A stretch of 64,000 bases of DNA. Source: Montifringilla adamsi. Lineage: Eukaryota; Chordata; Aves; Passeriformes; Passeridae. The notes under the pieces are model-generated. The model searched no databases. It was not told where the DNA came from and saw only the letters and a list, made by a program, of their open reading frames with translations. Of this stretch, positions 1 through 11,301 are shown in pieces (within the stretch, counting starts at the first letter, position 1; each line of letters opens with the position of its first letter). The translations under genes and the position numbers were made by a program. The stretch is from contig JAGGNK010011114.1 of assembly GCA_017590115.1 (NCBI GenBank), positions 1,293,733-1,357,732 on the forward strand, read 5' to 3'.

Positions 1-178
1 GGGCAGGGAGCAGAGATGGACAAGGGTCTGGAAAGGCTGAGGGAGCTGGGAGGGCTCAGCCTGGAGAAAAGGGGAATCAGGGGGGACCTTGTCGCTCCTC
101 ACAACTCCTGACAGGAAGGGACAGCTGGGGGGGAACAGGGACAGAAAGAGAGGGAATGGCTTCAAATTTCTCCTGAAA
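1..178 (+). mobile_element. CR1 LINE fragment, sense, cut by the window start
   Basis: GGGAGCTGGGAGGGCTCAGC, CTGGAGAAAAGGGGAATCAG, GGGGGACCTTGTCGCTCCTC and CAGGAAGGGACAGCTGGGGG, then AGAGGGAATGGCTTCAAATT. Same segment as 60740-60930, extended slightly in the 3' direction. Confidence 0.85.
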
Positions 179-860
179 TTTTTTGACGTTACCCCTTTCT
201 TCTGTATTTCCATGCAGGACACGATCCCATCCCATTTTTTATGCTCTTCTATGAATAGGTATTCTTCCTAAAAAACACTTAGCTGGAATTCCCCTCACCC
301 AGGAATAAATAATTTCTTCTTCTTTTTCTCCACTGAAGTGATGAGTTCTCCAGTCACTGTTCCTGCATCAAGTCTCAAACTTTACACCAGAAGAATAACG
401 TGGCTTTGGTGTCTGCTGCCTTAGAATGCTGAAAGTGTTGTTAGGTACAACTGTGTTCTTACTTTGCTCCTCCCTAAGCTGCCTGATCAATCCAGCTGTT
501 TCGTGTAGGAAGTCCAAACCTTTGTTTTCCATAACTGGATGGTGGTGCCAAAATTCCTTGGCGGATGGAAGCATGCACACTTGTCTCCCTGATTTCCAGG
601 GAGCTCTTGGGTTGTTTGTGCAGCTGGAAGAGTTGTCCAGCCAAGGTGAATCATCTTCATTTGTTTTTCAGAAATTTAGGTCTCTTTGTCTTCTACCATT
701 GACTTTTGTAACTCTACTTTTAGTGCAGATTTAGGGGTTCAGAACACACCCAGACTGTCAGGTGAGGGATTAAATTCCCTGGCTGTTTTAGAGTTTGTGC
801 TGCTTTTAATTATTTTACTGATCTGAGCATAACTAGGTGAGCAGTGGCAAACCTTTCCTC

Positions 861-911
861 ATGAAATCATGGAATGGGTTGGGTTGGAAGGGACCTTGAA
901 GCTCACTGGCA
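861..911 (-). mobile_element. Very short CR1 3' end, antisense
   Basis: ATGAAATCATGGAATGGGTT followed by GGGTTGGAAGGGACCTTGAA is the terminal part of a reversed CR1; the similarity stops soon after GCTCA. Confidence 0.75.
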
Positions 912-3046
912 TCAAGGACAAGTTTCTTGGAGAAAATGGAATGGCTGAAATCTTTGCTGGTGGTTGTGGGGCAGGTTGAGGCATCGTGGGGCTGTGGTGG
1001 GAACAGTGACACTTGGAATGTGTGGCTGCAGCATCCCAGAATTTCTTTTCCATGCCAATATGTTTTCCCTGAGATACTGGAGGAAAAGAAAAGGAATCTT
1101 GAGGACTTTGCTAATTAGTCTCAAACTACATAAGTTTATGAAGCTGTAGAAACTGACTCCTGTGCACGATTTTTATTATCATCTTCTGTTAAAGGGGTTG
1201 AATTCAGCAGGGCTTAAAGTAGACCTGTAGGGGTTAGTGTTGAACAGAACGGACAGAAATATGAATTTAAAAATTATTTAATTAGTAAGTAGTGAATTCT
1301 GAATAGTGGTGATGCTTTCAGAGCAAAATTTGTTCATGGAAACTTTGCCAGACAGACAAAATGTACTGAACTCCTTAAAAATATGGCATTGCATTTTCAG
1401 GCTGATTTTTGGTTTTTTTTACCTCATATTATGATGTACACAATTAAATTTATGCCAAAACCTGACTTAATTGCATGTTTCATATTCTAAAGATAGACCA
1501 AGCTCAGAAGCTAATTACCAAATTCAAAATCAATTTTAAAACTTCAGCCTGATAAACTTGAGAGTAGTTACACTTCCACTTCAGTTACAAACTGATCGAT
1601 AAATATTATGTGAAACACAACTGATTTCAGAGTTATCTGCCAGATGTTTTAGGGTGAGAAAAAAGTCAGCTTTGTGCTCCATGGAGCGGGAGCTGTGTCA
1701 GTGCTTTGTAATCATGTGAACCTTTAATTAAGAAGTTCCCACAGAATAGGAAATGCTGACCTGCCGGAGACACTTCCAGGGAATAACACAGAGCAGCTTC
1801 AGTGGCAGCACTGTGGAGAATGAAATAAATTCAGAAAGATTTCTCTCAAAATAGTAAATATTTAGAAATGGAATCCTCCTAAATGGCATTATTAAAAAAA
1901 AAAAAAAAAAGACCTTACACATGCTGTAGTTTATTAATTATGGTTTGTTTTTACGGTCAGTGCCAAATCCTGCAGTGAGGATGGGAGAACCACAATGTTG
2001 CAGCCACAACTTGTTGGTCTTAAATACAACTTTTTGTAGGTGTTTGAAACAAGACAGAGAGGTCACTCAGCATTCCTGATTTACTCTCACTTTCCCTTTG
2101 TAGCTCTTCCAGTGCTTCCCTGCTTTTCACCTAGTTCAAACGTTTTGAGCTGGTTCCCTGAGGCAAGTGAGCCACTGGTTAATATGGATTTGTAATCCAT
2201 AGTTCTGGCTTTGCTTAGGAGATCCCATCGTGATCCTTCTGTTTAGTAGAGCAGTGGCTGCACAGTGTTCTCCATCCAAAAAATGCTGTGGAAGATGAGG
2301 TTTTTGCCATCCTTCATCGGCCACCGGAGATCTGAATTACAGGACATTTTGGAAATCATTGCTACACACCTCACACGTTACAAAACTGGGAAGTGTCTGG
2401 TTTTGGTCTCACTCAGCAAAACAGAACTTGTGGAGGTAATTATGGGGAAGGTGAGAATTTGAGAAACTACCCTTTTTTTTTAGTTCTAACTGGGGCTTTC
2501 CAGTTAGAACTGAAGGCTCCACGTCATGATCCTGTTGTCTGTCTTTCTGTCCAGCAACACTGAGCTTCCATTTGGGTGGGGGGAAAGGGAAAAGCAGCAT
2601 TCCAGGAGTACTTAGAGTCAGTTTGGTGCTTGTTGAAAGTCATATTTCTTAGCAGCTCAAACAGAGAAGAAAAACCCCTGTACCTGACAGCAGCACAGGT
2701 TCAAACCCCACAGAAATTCCTTCAGACTCACATTCAAGGGATGCTTCTGGCTGGGATCCCTGGAAGCAGCAGGAAATGGTGGTGAGGAGGTGACAGCCGT
2801 GTCCCCATGTCCTGCTTCAGCTGAGGTGTGAGACAGAGGAAGGATGTGGCATTGGTGTCCCCGGGGTGGTTCCTCTTCGGAGGGAATGGCAGAAGTGCTG
2901 CTGTGCCATCTCGGCGGGATTTGGGTGGCATTTTGTATTTGTGTCCTGAGAAACTTCACTTTGAATTAATGCTGGCAGTCAGATCTGTACATGGAGGAAA
3001 AGAGGTCGTTTGTCACAACTTCACTCTTTTCAGTCTTTTAATTTCA

Positions 3047-3338
3047 GGGAGGGATCTTAAAAACCACCTCATCCCAACCCCCTGCCATGGGCAGGGACCC
3101 CTCCTCCTATCCCAGGTTGTCCAGCCTGGTCTTGGACTCTTCCAGCAATCCAGGGGCAGCCACAGCTTCTCTGGGCACCCTGTGCCAGGGCCTCCCCGCC
3201 CTCACAACCAGGAATTCCTTCCCAAAATCCCATCTGTCCCTGCCCTGCCCACAGGGAACCAGTCCCTGTGTCCTACAATTGCCCTGACCCACGTGCAGGA
3301 CCTTGCACTTGGCCTTGTGGAACCTCATGAATTTCCCT
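3047..3338 (-). mobile_element. CR1 LINE 3' region, antisense
   Basis: GGAGGGATCTTAAAAACCAC, CCTGCCATGGGCAGGGACCC, CAGCCACAGCTTCTCTGGGC, AGGGCCTCCCCGCCCTCACA, then the more internal CCCACGTGCAGGACCTTGCA and CTTGGCCTTGTGGAACCTCA. A 172-codon open frame overlapping it is a by-product. Confidence 0.9.
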
Positions 3339-4727
3339 ATTTTTAAGCTTTAGATCTGTCTAAAGATCAAGGTCCAAAGTTGTTAAAAGTTTACCTAAAA
3401 GTCAAAAATTAACTCAGCCAAAAATGACATTGTCTAGTGCAGTAGGGTGGAAAAGAAATCTGGTTTATAAGGAGCAGTGTAAAGCAGTGGTTCCCCATCT
3501 GAAATGTGATCCAGGACTTTGGTTTATCTATTAGGAATGGGATTTGCTCAGGAAGCACAGACTTCTGAACCAAAAGACAAACAAACTCCTTCTCCAGAGC
3601 TGCTAATGTGCCTTTGGCTCCAGGGAGAAGTGATGTGGTGGAAACCTCCTGATATCTTGTAATACAACCTGAGGCTCTGCCCCTTCCTGAGGTTTTCTGA
3701 CAGTTTCTTAGGGACTTAAAGAAAGCCAACTCTGAAAAAGAACTCTGAGTTTATGTAGAACAGCTTCACAATCTAGGAAAAAGTTACTTCAAGTATAAGA
3801 AAGAATAATTTTAGATGGTTTAAACAGGAGCTCCTTGTATTTTGAAGAATAAAATCAATCTTCAGCCGTTTTCCAACTTTCACGCTCAGAGATGGGGGGA
3901 ATTTGACTTAGATTTCTTCACTGGGTGCCTGGAAAGCTGGGGGATTTTTATTTGCTTGGATTAATGTACTTCCTGAGGGGTTGTGGAGCTAAAAATTCTG
4001 AGAAGAGAGTCCCTAAACTTCAGGCTGCCTGAAATACACTCACTGGATAAATACTGGATGGTGCAATAAGAACTTCAACGCAGACATTTTTAAAGGAGTC
4101 ATTTAGCAAAAGGCCTTCAAAATAACCTGGAATGTTTCCAAATAGCAACATATCCTTAGTGTAGCAATTTAAAATTTGTAATTTAGAAAGTGAAAATAAT
4201 TTCTCCACATGAATACTGAGCTTGGTTGGTGTAACTGGATTTATTCTGCTCAGAGTCGGAAGTATCTGTGATTAAATGAGATAGCCACGGTGCCACATCA
4301 TGGAGATCACAATTAATTTTTCTTGATGCCTGAAATGCTAAAATTTGGAAGCCAAAGACAGGAGAATTCAGAGAAAAAGCAGTTGGAAGCTTAGTGAAGT
4401 ATGGTTTTATTACTTAAAATCTGTAAGGGTATTCATAATAAGGGAGACTCATTTATAATGAGACAGAGAAAGAAACTTCCAACATTGGTTTTGTGCCAAG
4501 TAGTACAGAATATGAATCCCTAGGTTAGGTGTGGATCCTGGCCTGATGAAAGGTCAGGAATATAATAGGTTAGAGGACATTTTGATGAATAAATCTGAAT
4601 TGGCTCTAGGTGTAGTCAGCTTGGCTGCAGTGGATTTATTCTCTGATCATTTCCTGTCTTAGCCCTGTGGGTGTTGTTTTTGAAAACTGTGAAACCTTTG
4701 GAAAAAAGGGACAAACTTAGGGCCAGG

Positions 4728-4764
4728 TTTTTTTTTTTTTTTTGTTTTTTTTTGGTTTTTTTTT
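4728..4764 (+). repeat. T-rich tract
   Basis: Runs of T broken by single or double G. It could be the complement of a degenerate poly(A) tail, but no element body is recognisable downstream. Confidence 0.85.
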
Positions 4765-6043
4765 CTAAAAGGAGGGCTGAGAGAGGAAAAGTTAAATTAT
4801 ATCTCATTCAGGTTGTTTTGGAGAAAATTAAGATGCTGCAAATGAAGCAACAGTTTTAACAAATGAACAAAGTGGATGAGAAGAGCTTTGACGTTTCCTT
4901 TGCTAAACCTGATTGCAGGAGTGCCTGAGGTGATATTTAACTGCTGTACATGAATTTTTTAGCTTCCCACTTTGTTTTCTTTGCTTTCTTGTCATGCTTC
5001 AGATATCTGAAAATAAAAAGAGAAATGAAGCAGCTTGGAACAAAATTGTGAATGGGTGAATAAATGAATGAATGAAACTCGATATTTTCTTGGAGTCATC
5101 TGATAGTGGGAAGGAAAATCCCATCTTGAGGACGGAGAAGCAGCATGGTTAGGGATGCAGCTTCACCTTAAATAACCAGCCTTTCCTAACATTTCCAGGG
5201 AATTTTGCAATTGATGCTGCAGGCACAGGGGAACCTCTTTTACCTCTCATTAACCGCGTTAAAGGCAGTGCAGACCACCAGTCAGGGCACCTTTTGGGAA
5301 GGGTCGGGATGCACTGGAGAAGCCCATGTGCTGCCTGTTCCAGGCATCGTTTTCATTTTCATTTGGCCATGGAGCTGCTGCCGAAGGCCCTGTGTGAGCT
5401 CCCAGCCCAGGAATTGTGTCTGGCAGAGCTTGTGATGCCAGTGGAGCCACATCACATCCCGCCTGGAATCCCTGCCTGAGTCCCTTCATTCTCATTGAAA
5501 TATTTTATCTAGCTCTGGTAAATAAAAGATCATTTGAAATAATCCTGTCCCAGACTTTAGTACTGACACTGAATGGTTCTGCTGGATTCAAGAACCAGAG
5601 TTCTCACCTCACAGGCTGTTTTGCATTTTCTGCTCCCTTCTCCCTGTCCAAATGTTTCCAAGAGATTGGTAAAGGTGCAGAATCTCTTCCATGTTACTCC
5701 TGAAGCTTGTGAGGCAAACATCTGTGTGATTGACAAAGCTCCCTCCTGAATTTTTGGCCCCAAGTAGCTGTGTTTGAGTGAGTCAGGCTCCCTGAGCTCG
5801 CTGAAGTGGGGTCAGATCTCACTGGCTTGAGAAGAAAAGCTGAGGGCACTGGGGAAGTCCTGAAATTTCTTGGTTTGGATACACCTCGTTTCTTCGTTTG
5901 TGTAGTAGGAGCATTCTTCAAAGTGTAGACATTCTGCATTTTGGTTGTGTGGGGGTTTTTTGCCCTTTATTTTTTTGGAGGAGTCTCTGTGTGTGACAAT
6001 TCCCCTTCATCCTCAGCCAGTCCTCACACGTTGCTTCATTCGT

Positions 6044-6090
6044 GTCACAGAATATTCTGAGCTGGAAGGGACCCACAGGGATCATCAGAG
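6044..6090 (-). mobile_element. Very short CR1-type fragment, antisense
   Basis: TCACAGAATATTCTGAGCTG followed by GAAGGGACCCACAGGGATCA is the reversed 3' end of the subfamily seen in sense at 7108-7218. Confidence 0.65.
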
Positions 6091-7107
6091 AATGGCCCAT
6101 GCAGTCTTGCTCAAATATGGGTTTGAAAATATCAGTCAAAGGCTGTTTTCACAGTGGCAGGAGAGTCTTGATGTAGCTGTCAAATTTATTTTGGAAGAAC
6201 CAGCAGTACTGAAATAAAACAGAATTTTCCACAGTGCCTGCACCTCACAAGAATGACAAAATACAACATTCTTGATGCTTTTTTTCCCATTTAAAAATAA
6301 AATACTGCAAAGCTCTTTTGCACATAAGCAATGGGTGGGTCTGATAATAAGAATTAATACATAATAAAACTGTGACTTTTTCTAGCTGCTAGTAGAGAGT
6401 GTTAATTTGCAGCTGTTGATTAGTAAAAGTGGCTTCCACACTTCCATTAAGTCAGTTTAATTGGGAGTAACCTTGCTTTTCCCAGAGAAGAAGCAAAGTA
6501 AAGAGAGATACTGAAGCCTCTCTGTTGTGGAGTGTTTGCCTGACAGAAGAGGACTTAGCAAACAAAATAATGAAAAAACGAAATAATCATGACAGAAAGC
6601 TCCTGTGACAAAGAGAAGAGCTCAAAATGATGCAAGATACCGAAACCACCTAAATGAAAAGCAGCCCTGAATTTGCCTGTCTGATAGTCCCAAAACTCAG
6701 TGTTACATCAGCTGTGTCTGTCATGCTTTCTGCTATCAATAATAGATTTTTTGGGCACCTGCTGTCATCAGCACCTTCAGTTATTATTACAGATAAAACC
6801 CTTACAACTGCCTTGGAAGGTATCGTTAATATGACTTTTAAAGAAAACTTCTAAGAATGATCTTTTAATTTGGGTCATCTCCCTCTTTCCTTTTCTAATG
6901 GTGATCCCTTTTTGTAAGTATTAAGCAAATATTTTAAAAATTTTTTCCTCCCCCATATCTGCCACAACTGGCTTTATTAGATAATATCAATAAATAGACT
7001 TGAGGTGTGAGGTCTGGTGATGGAAAACATCAAATAGGAGCTGCAGCCCTGGGAAATACAAATCTGAGTGTATGTGAAATTGTGCTGATTTTTTCATGGA
7101 TGCCAGA

Positions 7108-7218
7108 GCTCCAGGAGTGTTTGGACAACACTCAGGGTGGGATTGTTGGACTGTGCAGGGCCAGGAGTTGGATTTTGTGATCCTGTGGGTCCCTTCCAGC
7201 TCAGGATATTCCATGATT
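7108..7218 (+). mobile_element. CR1-type 3' end, sense
   Basis: GAGTGTTTGGACAACACTCA, GGGTGGGATTGTTGGACTGT, GCAGGGCCAGGAGTTGGATT, GATCCTGTGGGTCCCTTCCA and GCTCAGGATATTCCATGATT form a full 3' terminus of this subfamily. Confidence 0.82.
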
Positions 7219-7649
7219 ATTTTTTCGTCCCTATTATCTTCATTTTTTTTTTTTTTTTGAGTGGTTCTTTTGCTGAGCTTGTTCAGTTTGGAAATAAATA
7301 GTTAATCCCGCTGGGTTTATGGTTTATTTGCTGACATCAGTGATAGGATTGCTTTGGGCAAAAATAGCTTTATTTATCCCTCTTGTGACTTTTGTTACAT
7401 CTTAATTTGGGCAGAGATTGTCCTCAGCTGCCAGCGAGCTTTTTTTCCTGTTTCTGAATGTTTGTTCAGCATCTTGAGGCAGATCTTGTAGTGGAGTCTG
7501 AAGAAGAAAGGGTGGAAACATGGAATTAGCACCAGGTGGAGGCATCTCATACAGCTCCAAATCCCATCACAAATCGCTCTGCCAAGGTTAAAGGAAATGC
7601 TATTTTTCCTTTTATCTGAGATTTTTTTAACAGCTACCTAATGGAATTT

Positions 7650-7675
7650 GCTTTTTTTTTTTTTTTTTTTTTTTA
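7650..7675 (+). repeat. Poly(T) tract
   Basis: An uninterrupted run of more than 20 T bases before AAATATGAGGG. No retroposed gene body is recognisable beside it. Confidence 0.88.
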
Positions 7676-8133
7676 AATATGAGGGAGCATGACTGTGCTA
7701 CTAGTGATCTATTAGCAACATTTAATTTTTCTATGTGAACACATTGATCAAATCATAGCTTGGTGATAAATTTCTACCACTGTGTGGGCTGTGAGACATT
7801 AATAAAATCTTGTGCTGTTTGAGCTACTTCTGATATTTTTTTCTAGGGGTCATTCAAAGGTTGTTGCATCTTAAACATGGTATGGAAAGTGTCAATAAAT
7901 GACACTGGGCAAAGATGTCTTACCCCAGGCTCTTCCTCAGGACTGTTCTTCCAAAATACTCCTGGGGTGTTGATTTTTAGTTGGAGAGGGAATTTTCACC
8001 CCAGTCTGCACTTCTTTGCTGTGTAGACTAACATGCAAAAGCTGGAGGTGTTTTTGTCGTGATGGTTTAGGTTGCAAAGGGTCTTCAAGGACTGCGAGTC
8101 CAGCTGTTGTTCCACCACCAACCCGTGTCCCCA

Positions 8134-8774
8134 AAATGGGATATGCATTGATATATTGAGGAAAATGGGATATGTATTGACATATTGAGGAAATTGGGAT
8201 GTATATTGACATATTGAGGAAATCGGGAGATGTATTGACATATTGAGGAAAATGAAATCTATATTGATATATTGAGGAAAATTGTATATATTGATATATT
8301 GAGGAAAATGGGAAATGTATTAAGATATTGAGGAAAATGGGATATGTATTGATATATCAAGGAAAATGGGATATATATTGATATATCGAGGAAGATGGGA
8401 TATATATTGAGGAAAATGGGATATATATTGATCTGTTGAGGAAAATTGGATATATATGGATGTATTGAGGAAAATGAGATGTATATTGATATATTGAGGC
8501 AATTGGGATATATATGGAAGAAAATGGGATATATATGGATATATTGAGGAAAATGGGATATATATTGAAGAAAATGGGATATATATGGATATACTGAGGG
8601 CAATTAAATATATATTGATATATTGAGGAAAATAGAATATATATTTATATATTGAGGAAGATGGGATATTTATTGATATATTGAGGAATTGGGGTATATC
8701 TTGAGGAAAATGGCATATATATGGATATATTGAGGAAAATGGAATATATATGGGTGTGTTGAGGAAAATGGGAT
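8134..8774 (+). repeat. AT-rich minisatellite, about 23 units of 28-30 bp (some about 20 bp)
   Basis: A unit reads GATATATTGAGGAAAATGGG followed by ATATATATT. The GAGGAAAATGGG core recurs about 23 times by my count, with substitutions and shorter units near 8400-8420 and 8516-8570. On the - strand the array contains few stop codons and yields overlapping open frames rich in I, Y, S, P and F, the longest of 337 codons reaching 9333. I take these as a consequence of the repeat unit, not a gene. The array ends about 535 nt before exon A. Confidence 0.95.
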
Positions 8775-9309
8775 CAGCAGCCAGAGGAGGGGTCAGTGTG
8801 GCAGCAGCTGCCCTTCCCTGTGTGGTTATAAATGAAACCCCGCTGCTTTCTGACCTTGAGTATGAAAATGTTGTTATTGATTTCCTGAGGCCGTGCAAAA
8901 CGAAACGTGGGGACTGAAGGGTGCAATTAACATTAATAATTAAAGATGAGCTGCGTTTGTCAATCTCTTGTCTGGGTAACGGGCTCCTCCTGGGAGCAGC
9001 AGAGCTCCTGCAGCCTTGGATGATCCGAGCTGGGCATGTCAGGGTGGGCTCATAAGTGATGATCCAGATGTTTCCTGGATGCTGGGAGCCCCCTGTCCTG
9101 ATGCAGAGAAATACAATTTGGGGTTCTCGCAGCTGGCACAAGTTCAGCCCTTTCCCTTCCAACATTCCAACTCTGAGTGTGGGAATTTGTACTTTTGCTG
9201 AGCTGGAGATTGTTTGCTTCTTTGGGTTTTCATTTGTCTGATGTAAGAGCAGAAATGGTGTTTTAATTACCTTTTTTTTTAAACTATTTTTTTCCCCTTT
9301 TTTTAACAG

Positions 9310-9386
9310 AGCATTCAGAAGCTGGCTAGCCAATACTTAAAGAAGGACTGGCTTGGAATAAGAGCTGAGGAACGAAGCGATTATAG
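9310..9386 (+). CDS. FCHSD2: FCHSD2 coding exon A (F-BAR, about residues 56-81)
   Basis: The exon follows a T-rich tract ending in AACAG and is closed by donor GTAATT. It reads SIQKLASQYLKKDW and continues to RAEERSDY, with the final arginine codon split (AG here, G in the next exon). It has 25 codons plus 2 nt. This is part of a long helix of the F-BAR domain, which dimerises into a shallow membrane-binding module. The recalled human segment starts GMQKLASQYLKRDW, so the first two residues differ and the rest is nearly the same. Phase 0 at the start fits an exon boundary just before this motif. The end of a long antisense open frame that runs through the nearby minisatellite overlaps the first 24 bases; I regard that frame as chance. 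Confidence 0.93.
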
Positions 9387-10470
9387 GTAATTTAGCAGTT
9401 GGATATCTCAAAATTGCTGTATTTATCATTTCAGTTTGTGTCATTATTTTAGTTAACAATGAATCACTGCTTTTCTGTAGCTAATTTTTCTTTTTCTTTT
9501 GTAGTAGAGCATTGCCAGTTAAAAGAGAAGCTTTGTTTTCCTGGGATTAGTCTTAAATAGATGTTTATGACTTGAATATGTAGGAAGATGGAAGAAACAA
9601 AACAGCTTGACAGGACCACAACTGTAATTTGCATCTCCTTGGGTATTAATATCTGTATCTGAATATAGATTTTAGTAAATAACTTTAAGGCAAGAGGGAT
9701 AAGTGTGTGGATTGTTTCACAGGAAAAGACAGGAAGAGATCTCATTTTACGAGGCTGTTCTTTGTGAAGATCAAATCTGACAGCAGGGAGGAGGCAAACA
9801 AGAGACAGTTGTTTACAAAACTTTATTTCATTAACATGAAAGGTGGATAAAACATGAAACCAGAAATAAATCAGTTGCTGAAAGCCTTTGAACAGCACCT
9901 CTTAAATATTTGGAATGAGCTTTCAGATGCTTTGTTTTAATGTCCTCCTTGTGTTCTGACAAGTTTTATTTCAAGCAATAAGAAATTGACAGATTTGTGT
10001 TCGGGACTTTCAGCACCCTCACATTGGCTATGTGTTTAGAAAGAAATAAACTGAATTATCAGTCTCAAGTGTACATAAAACACTCCCATAACACCCATGA
10101 GATCCCACAGTGCCAGAGATCTTCTCCAAACCCCTCCCTACCCATCCCCAAGTGCTGAACCCAAACTGTTTGGTAACAAGTTGAATCACAAGAGAGAAAC
10201 AGGCGGGAAAAGCTTTATTTTTGGTGCAACTTCCATTAAAGGTTTTGTTAGAAGTGGAGATATTTGCTAAAGGATTTTGCTTTAGATTTAGTTTTAAAAG
10301 CAGTCCTTGGAAAAATGTGTGCTGCTGTCACATAAAACAGCCCAGGAGCTGGATTCTGATCTTGTGGAGGATCCTTCCAGTTCAGGAGATTCTACAAATC
10401 CACATTTTCAGTGGAACACCTGACCTCCCTTTCTTCCTTCCCACATCCTCTCTGTGTTTCATTATTTTAG
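9387..10470 (+). other. Intron A-B
   Basis: Phase-2 intron of 1084 nt with a GTAATT donor and an acceptor ending ATTATTTTAG. Apart from a short CR1-like 3' end fragment at about 10344-10397, 70 bases before the acceptor, I see nothing in it. Confidence 0.9.
10344..10397 (+). repeat. Short CR1-type 3' end fragment
   Basis: The motif GGAGCTGGATTCTGATC, then GATCCTTCCAGTTCAGGAGATTCT, is a diverged form of the line 'ggactcgatgatcc...cccttccagctcaggatattct' seen in clearer copies at 7108-7218 and 41556-41648. It is short, so the call is tentative. Confidence 0.4.
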
Positions 10471-10615
10471 GAGCATGTACTCAGTTTGGAAATCACTCTT
10501 AGAAGGCACCATGCAGGTGGCCCAGTCCCGACTCAATATCTGCGAGAACTATAAAAACCTAATTTCTGAACCAGCCAGGAGTGTCCGGTGCTTTAAGGAG
10601 CAGCAGCTGAAGAAG
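10471..10615 (+). CDS. FCHSD2: FCHSD2 coding exon B (F-BAR, residues 81-129)
   Basis: The acceptor is ATTATTTTAG and the donor GTATTT. One base completes the split arginine, then 48 codons follow, beginning SMYSVWKSLLEGTMQVAQSR and ending FKEQQLKK. These form part of the long F-BAR helices; the ENYKNLISEPAR segment is characteristic of the FCHSD family. Differences from remembered mammalian sequence are conservative except SVRCFKEQ, where I recall TVRSLKEQ: a cysteine replaces a serine. The exon ends in phase 0. Confidence 0.96.
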
Positions 10616-10708
10616 GTATTTGTGCTTTAAGAAATCCTTTAAACTATTGTCATTTTACTGAGAAAAAAAATAGATTTTTAGAAATCTTTTATTGTGGCAC
10701 TTCGAGAA

Positions 10709-10768
10709 TATGTGAGTACTCTTCATCTTACAGATGTAAGATTCATATGTGACTACTCTTCATCTTAC
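10709..10768 (+). repeat. Small direct duplication, spacing 37 nt
   Basis: TATGTGAGTACTCTTCATCT at 10709 recurs as TATGTGACTACTCTTCATCT at 10746. Over 23 bases the two differ at one position. This looks like a local tandem duplication, starting 94 nt after the donor of exon B. Confidence 0.85.
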
Positions 10769-11180
10769 CCAGCTTGTTGGTGAGGGATCAAAATTCTGAG
10801 CTGATATCCCAAATTATAACTGCTTGGAAATGAGCCTCCTAAAAATACTCTATCAGTTGGTCAAATGTATCTCAGCAAATCTCACACTGTGCTGTAGAAA
10901 TTGCATTGGGTTTGCAGTGACAATTGCAAGTGGGTTTTGTTAGAAAAGGTTCTGATTTTGTGAAAAGATCCATCTGAAACATGAAGGAATGGCTTGAGCA
11001 ATCTCCAGGATGGAGAGTGGAGACTGTCCAGCCACCTCCTGTAGCACTATCACAAGTAAGTGCTCCAAAAGCTGCTTTAATTATCTCTTTAATTATCTGT
11101 AATTGTCCCTGCAGAGAAAATAGTGTAGTTCCAGTGAGCTGGATATTCATTTAATTGCTCGTTGTGTTTGAAAGTCATTT

Positions 11181-11301
11181 ATGAGGGTGGGCAGGCCCTG
11201 GCACAGGCTGCCCAGAGAAGCTGTGGCTGTTCCATCCCTGGAAGTGTCCAAGGCCAGGTTGGATGGGGCTTGGAGCAGCCTGGGATAGTGGAAGGTCTCC
11301 C
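11181..11301 (+). mobile_element. CR1 LINE fragment, 3' region, sense
   Basis: Reads GAGGGTGGGCAGGCCCTGGC, then GCCCAGAGAAGCTGTGGCTG, then GGGGCTTGGAGCAGCCTGGG and GTGGAAGGT. This is the conserved 3' region of avian CR1, in the order expected for the + strand. It lacks the terminal 8-bp repeats. Confidence 0.85.

Larger units (their letters stand above)
1..9309 (+). other. Intronic sequence upstream of the first visible exon
   Basis: I searched for the preceding FCHSD2 exons (the N-terminal helix and the short segment before SIQKLASQ) and did not find them, so this is one intron of at least 9.3 kb. It holds CR1 fragments near 1-178, 861-911, 3047-3338, 6044-6090 and 7108-7218, T-rich tracts near 4728-4764, 7242-7258 and 7650-7675, and the minisatellite at 8134-8774. 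Nothing else is recognisable. The short open frames show no family resemblance. Confidence 0.8.

Noticed and set aside
2828..3346. 172-codon + strand open frame
   Set aside because: Its second half is a reversed CR1 3' region, which explains the absence of stops.
1..9309. Earlier FCHSD2 exons encoding the N-terminal helix
   Set aside because: I looked for sequence coding for the expected N-terminal motifs before SIQKLASQ in all + frames and found none with splice sites, so they are outside the window.
8320..9333. 337-codon open frame on the - strand, possibly a repetitive protein gene
   Set aside because: It is produced by the minisatellite unit, which lacks - strand stops, and runs into exon A of FCHSD2. 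Outside the array its sequence shows no family resemblance.
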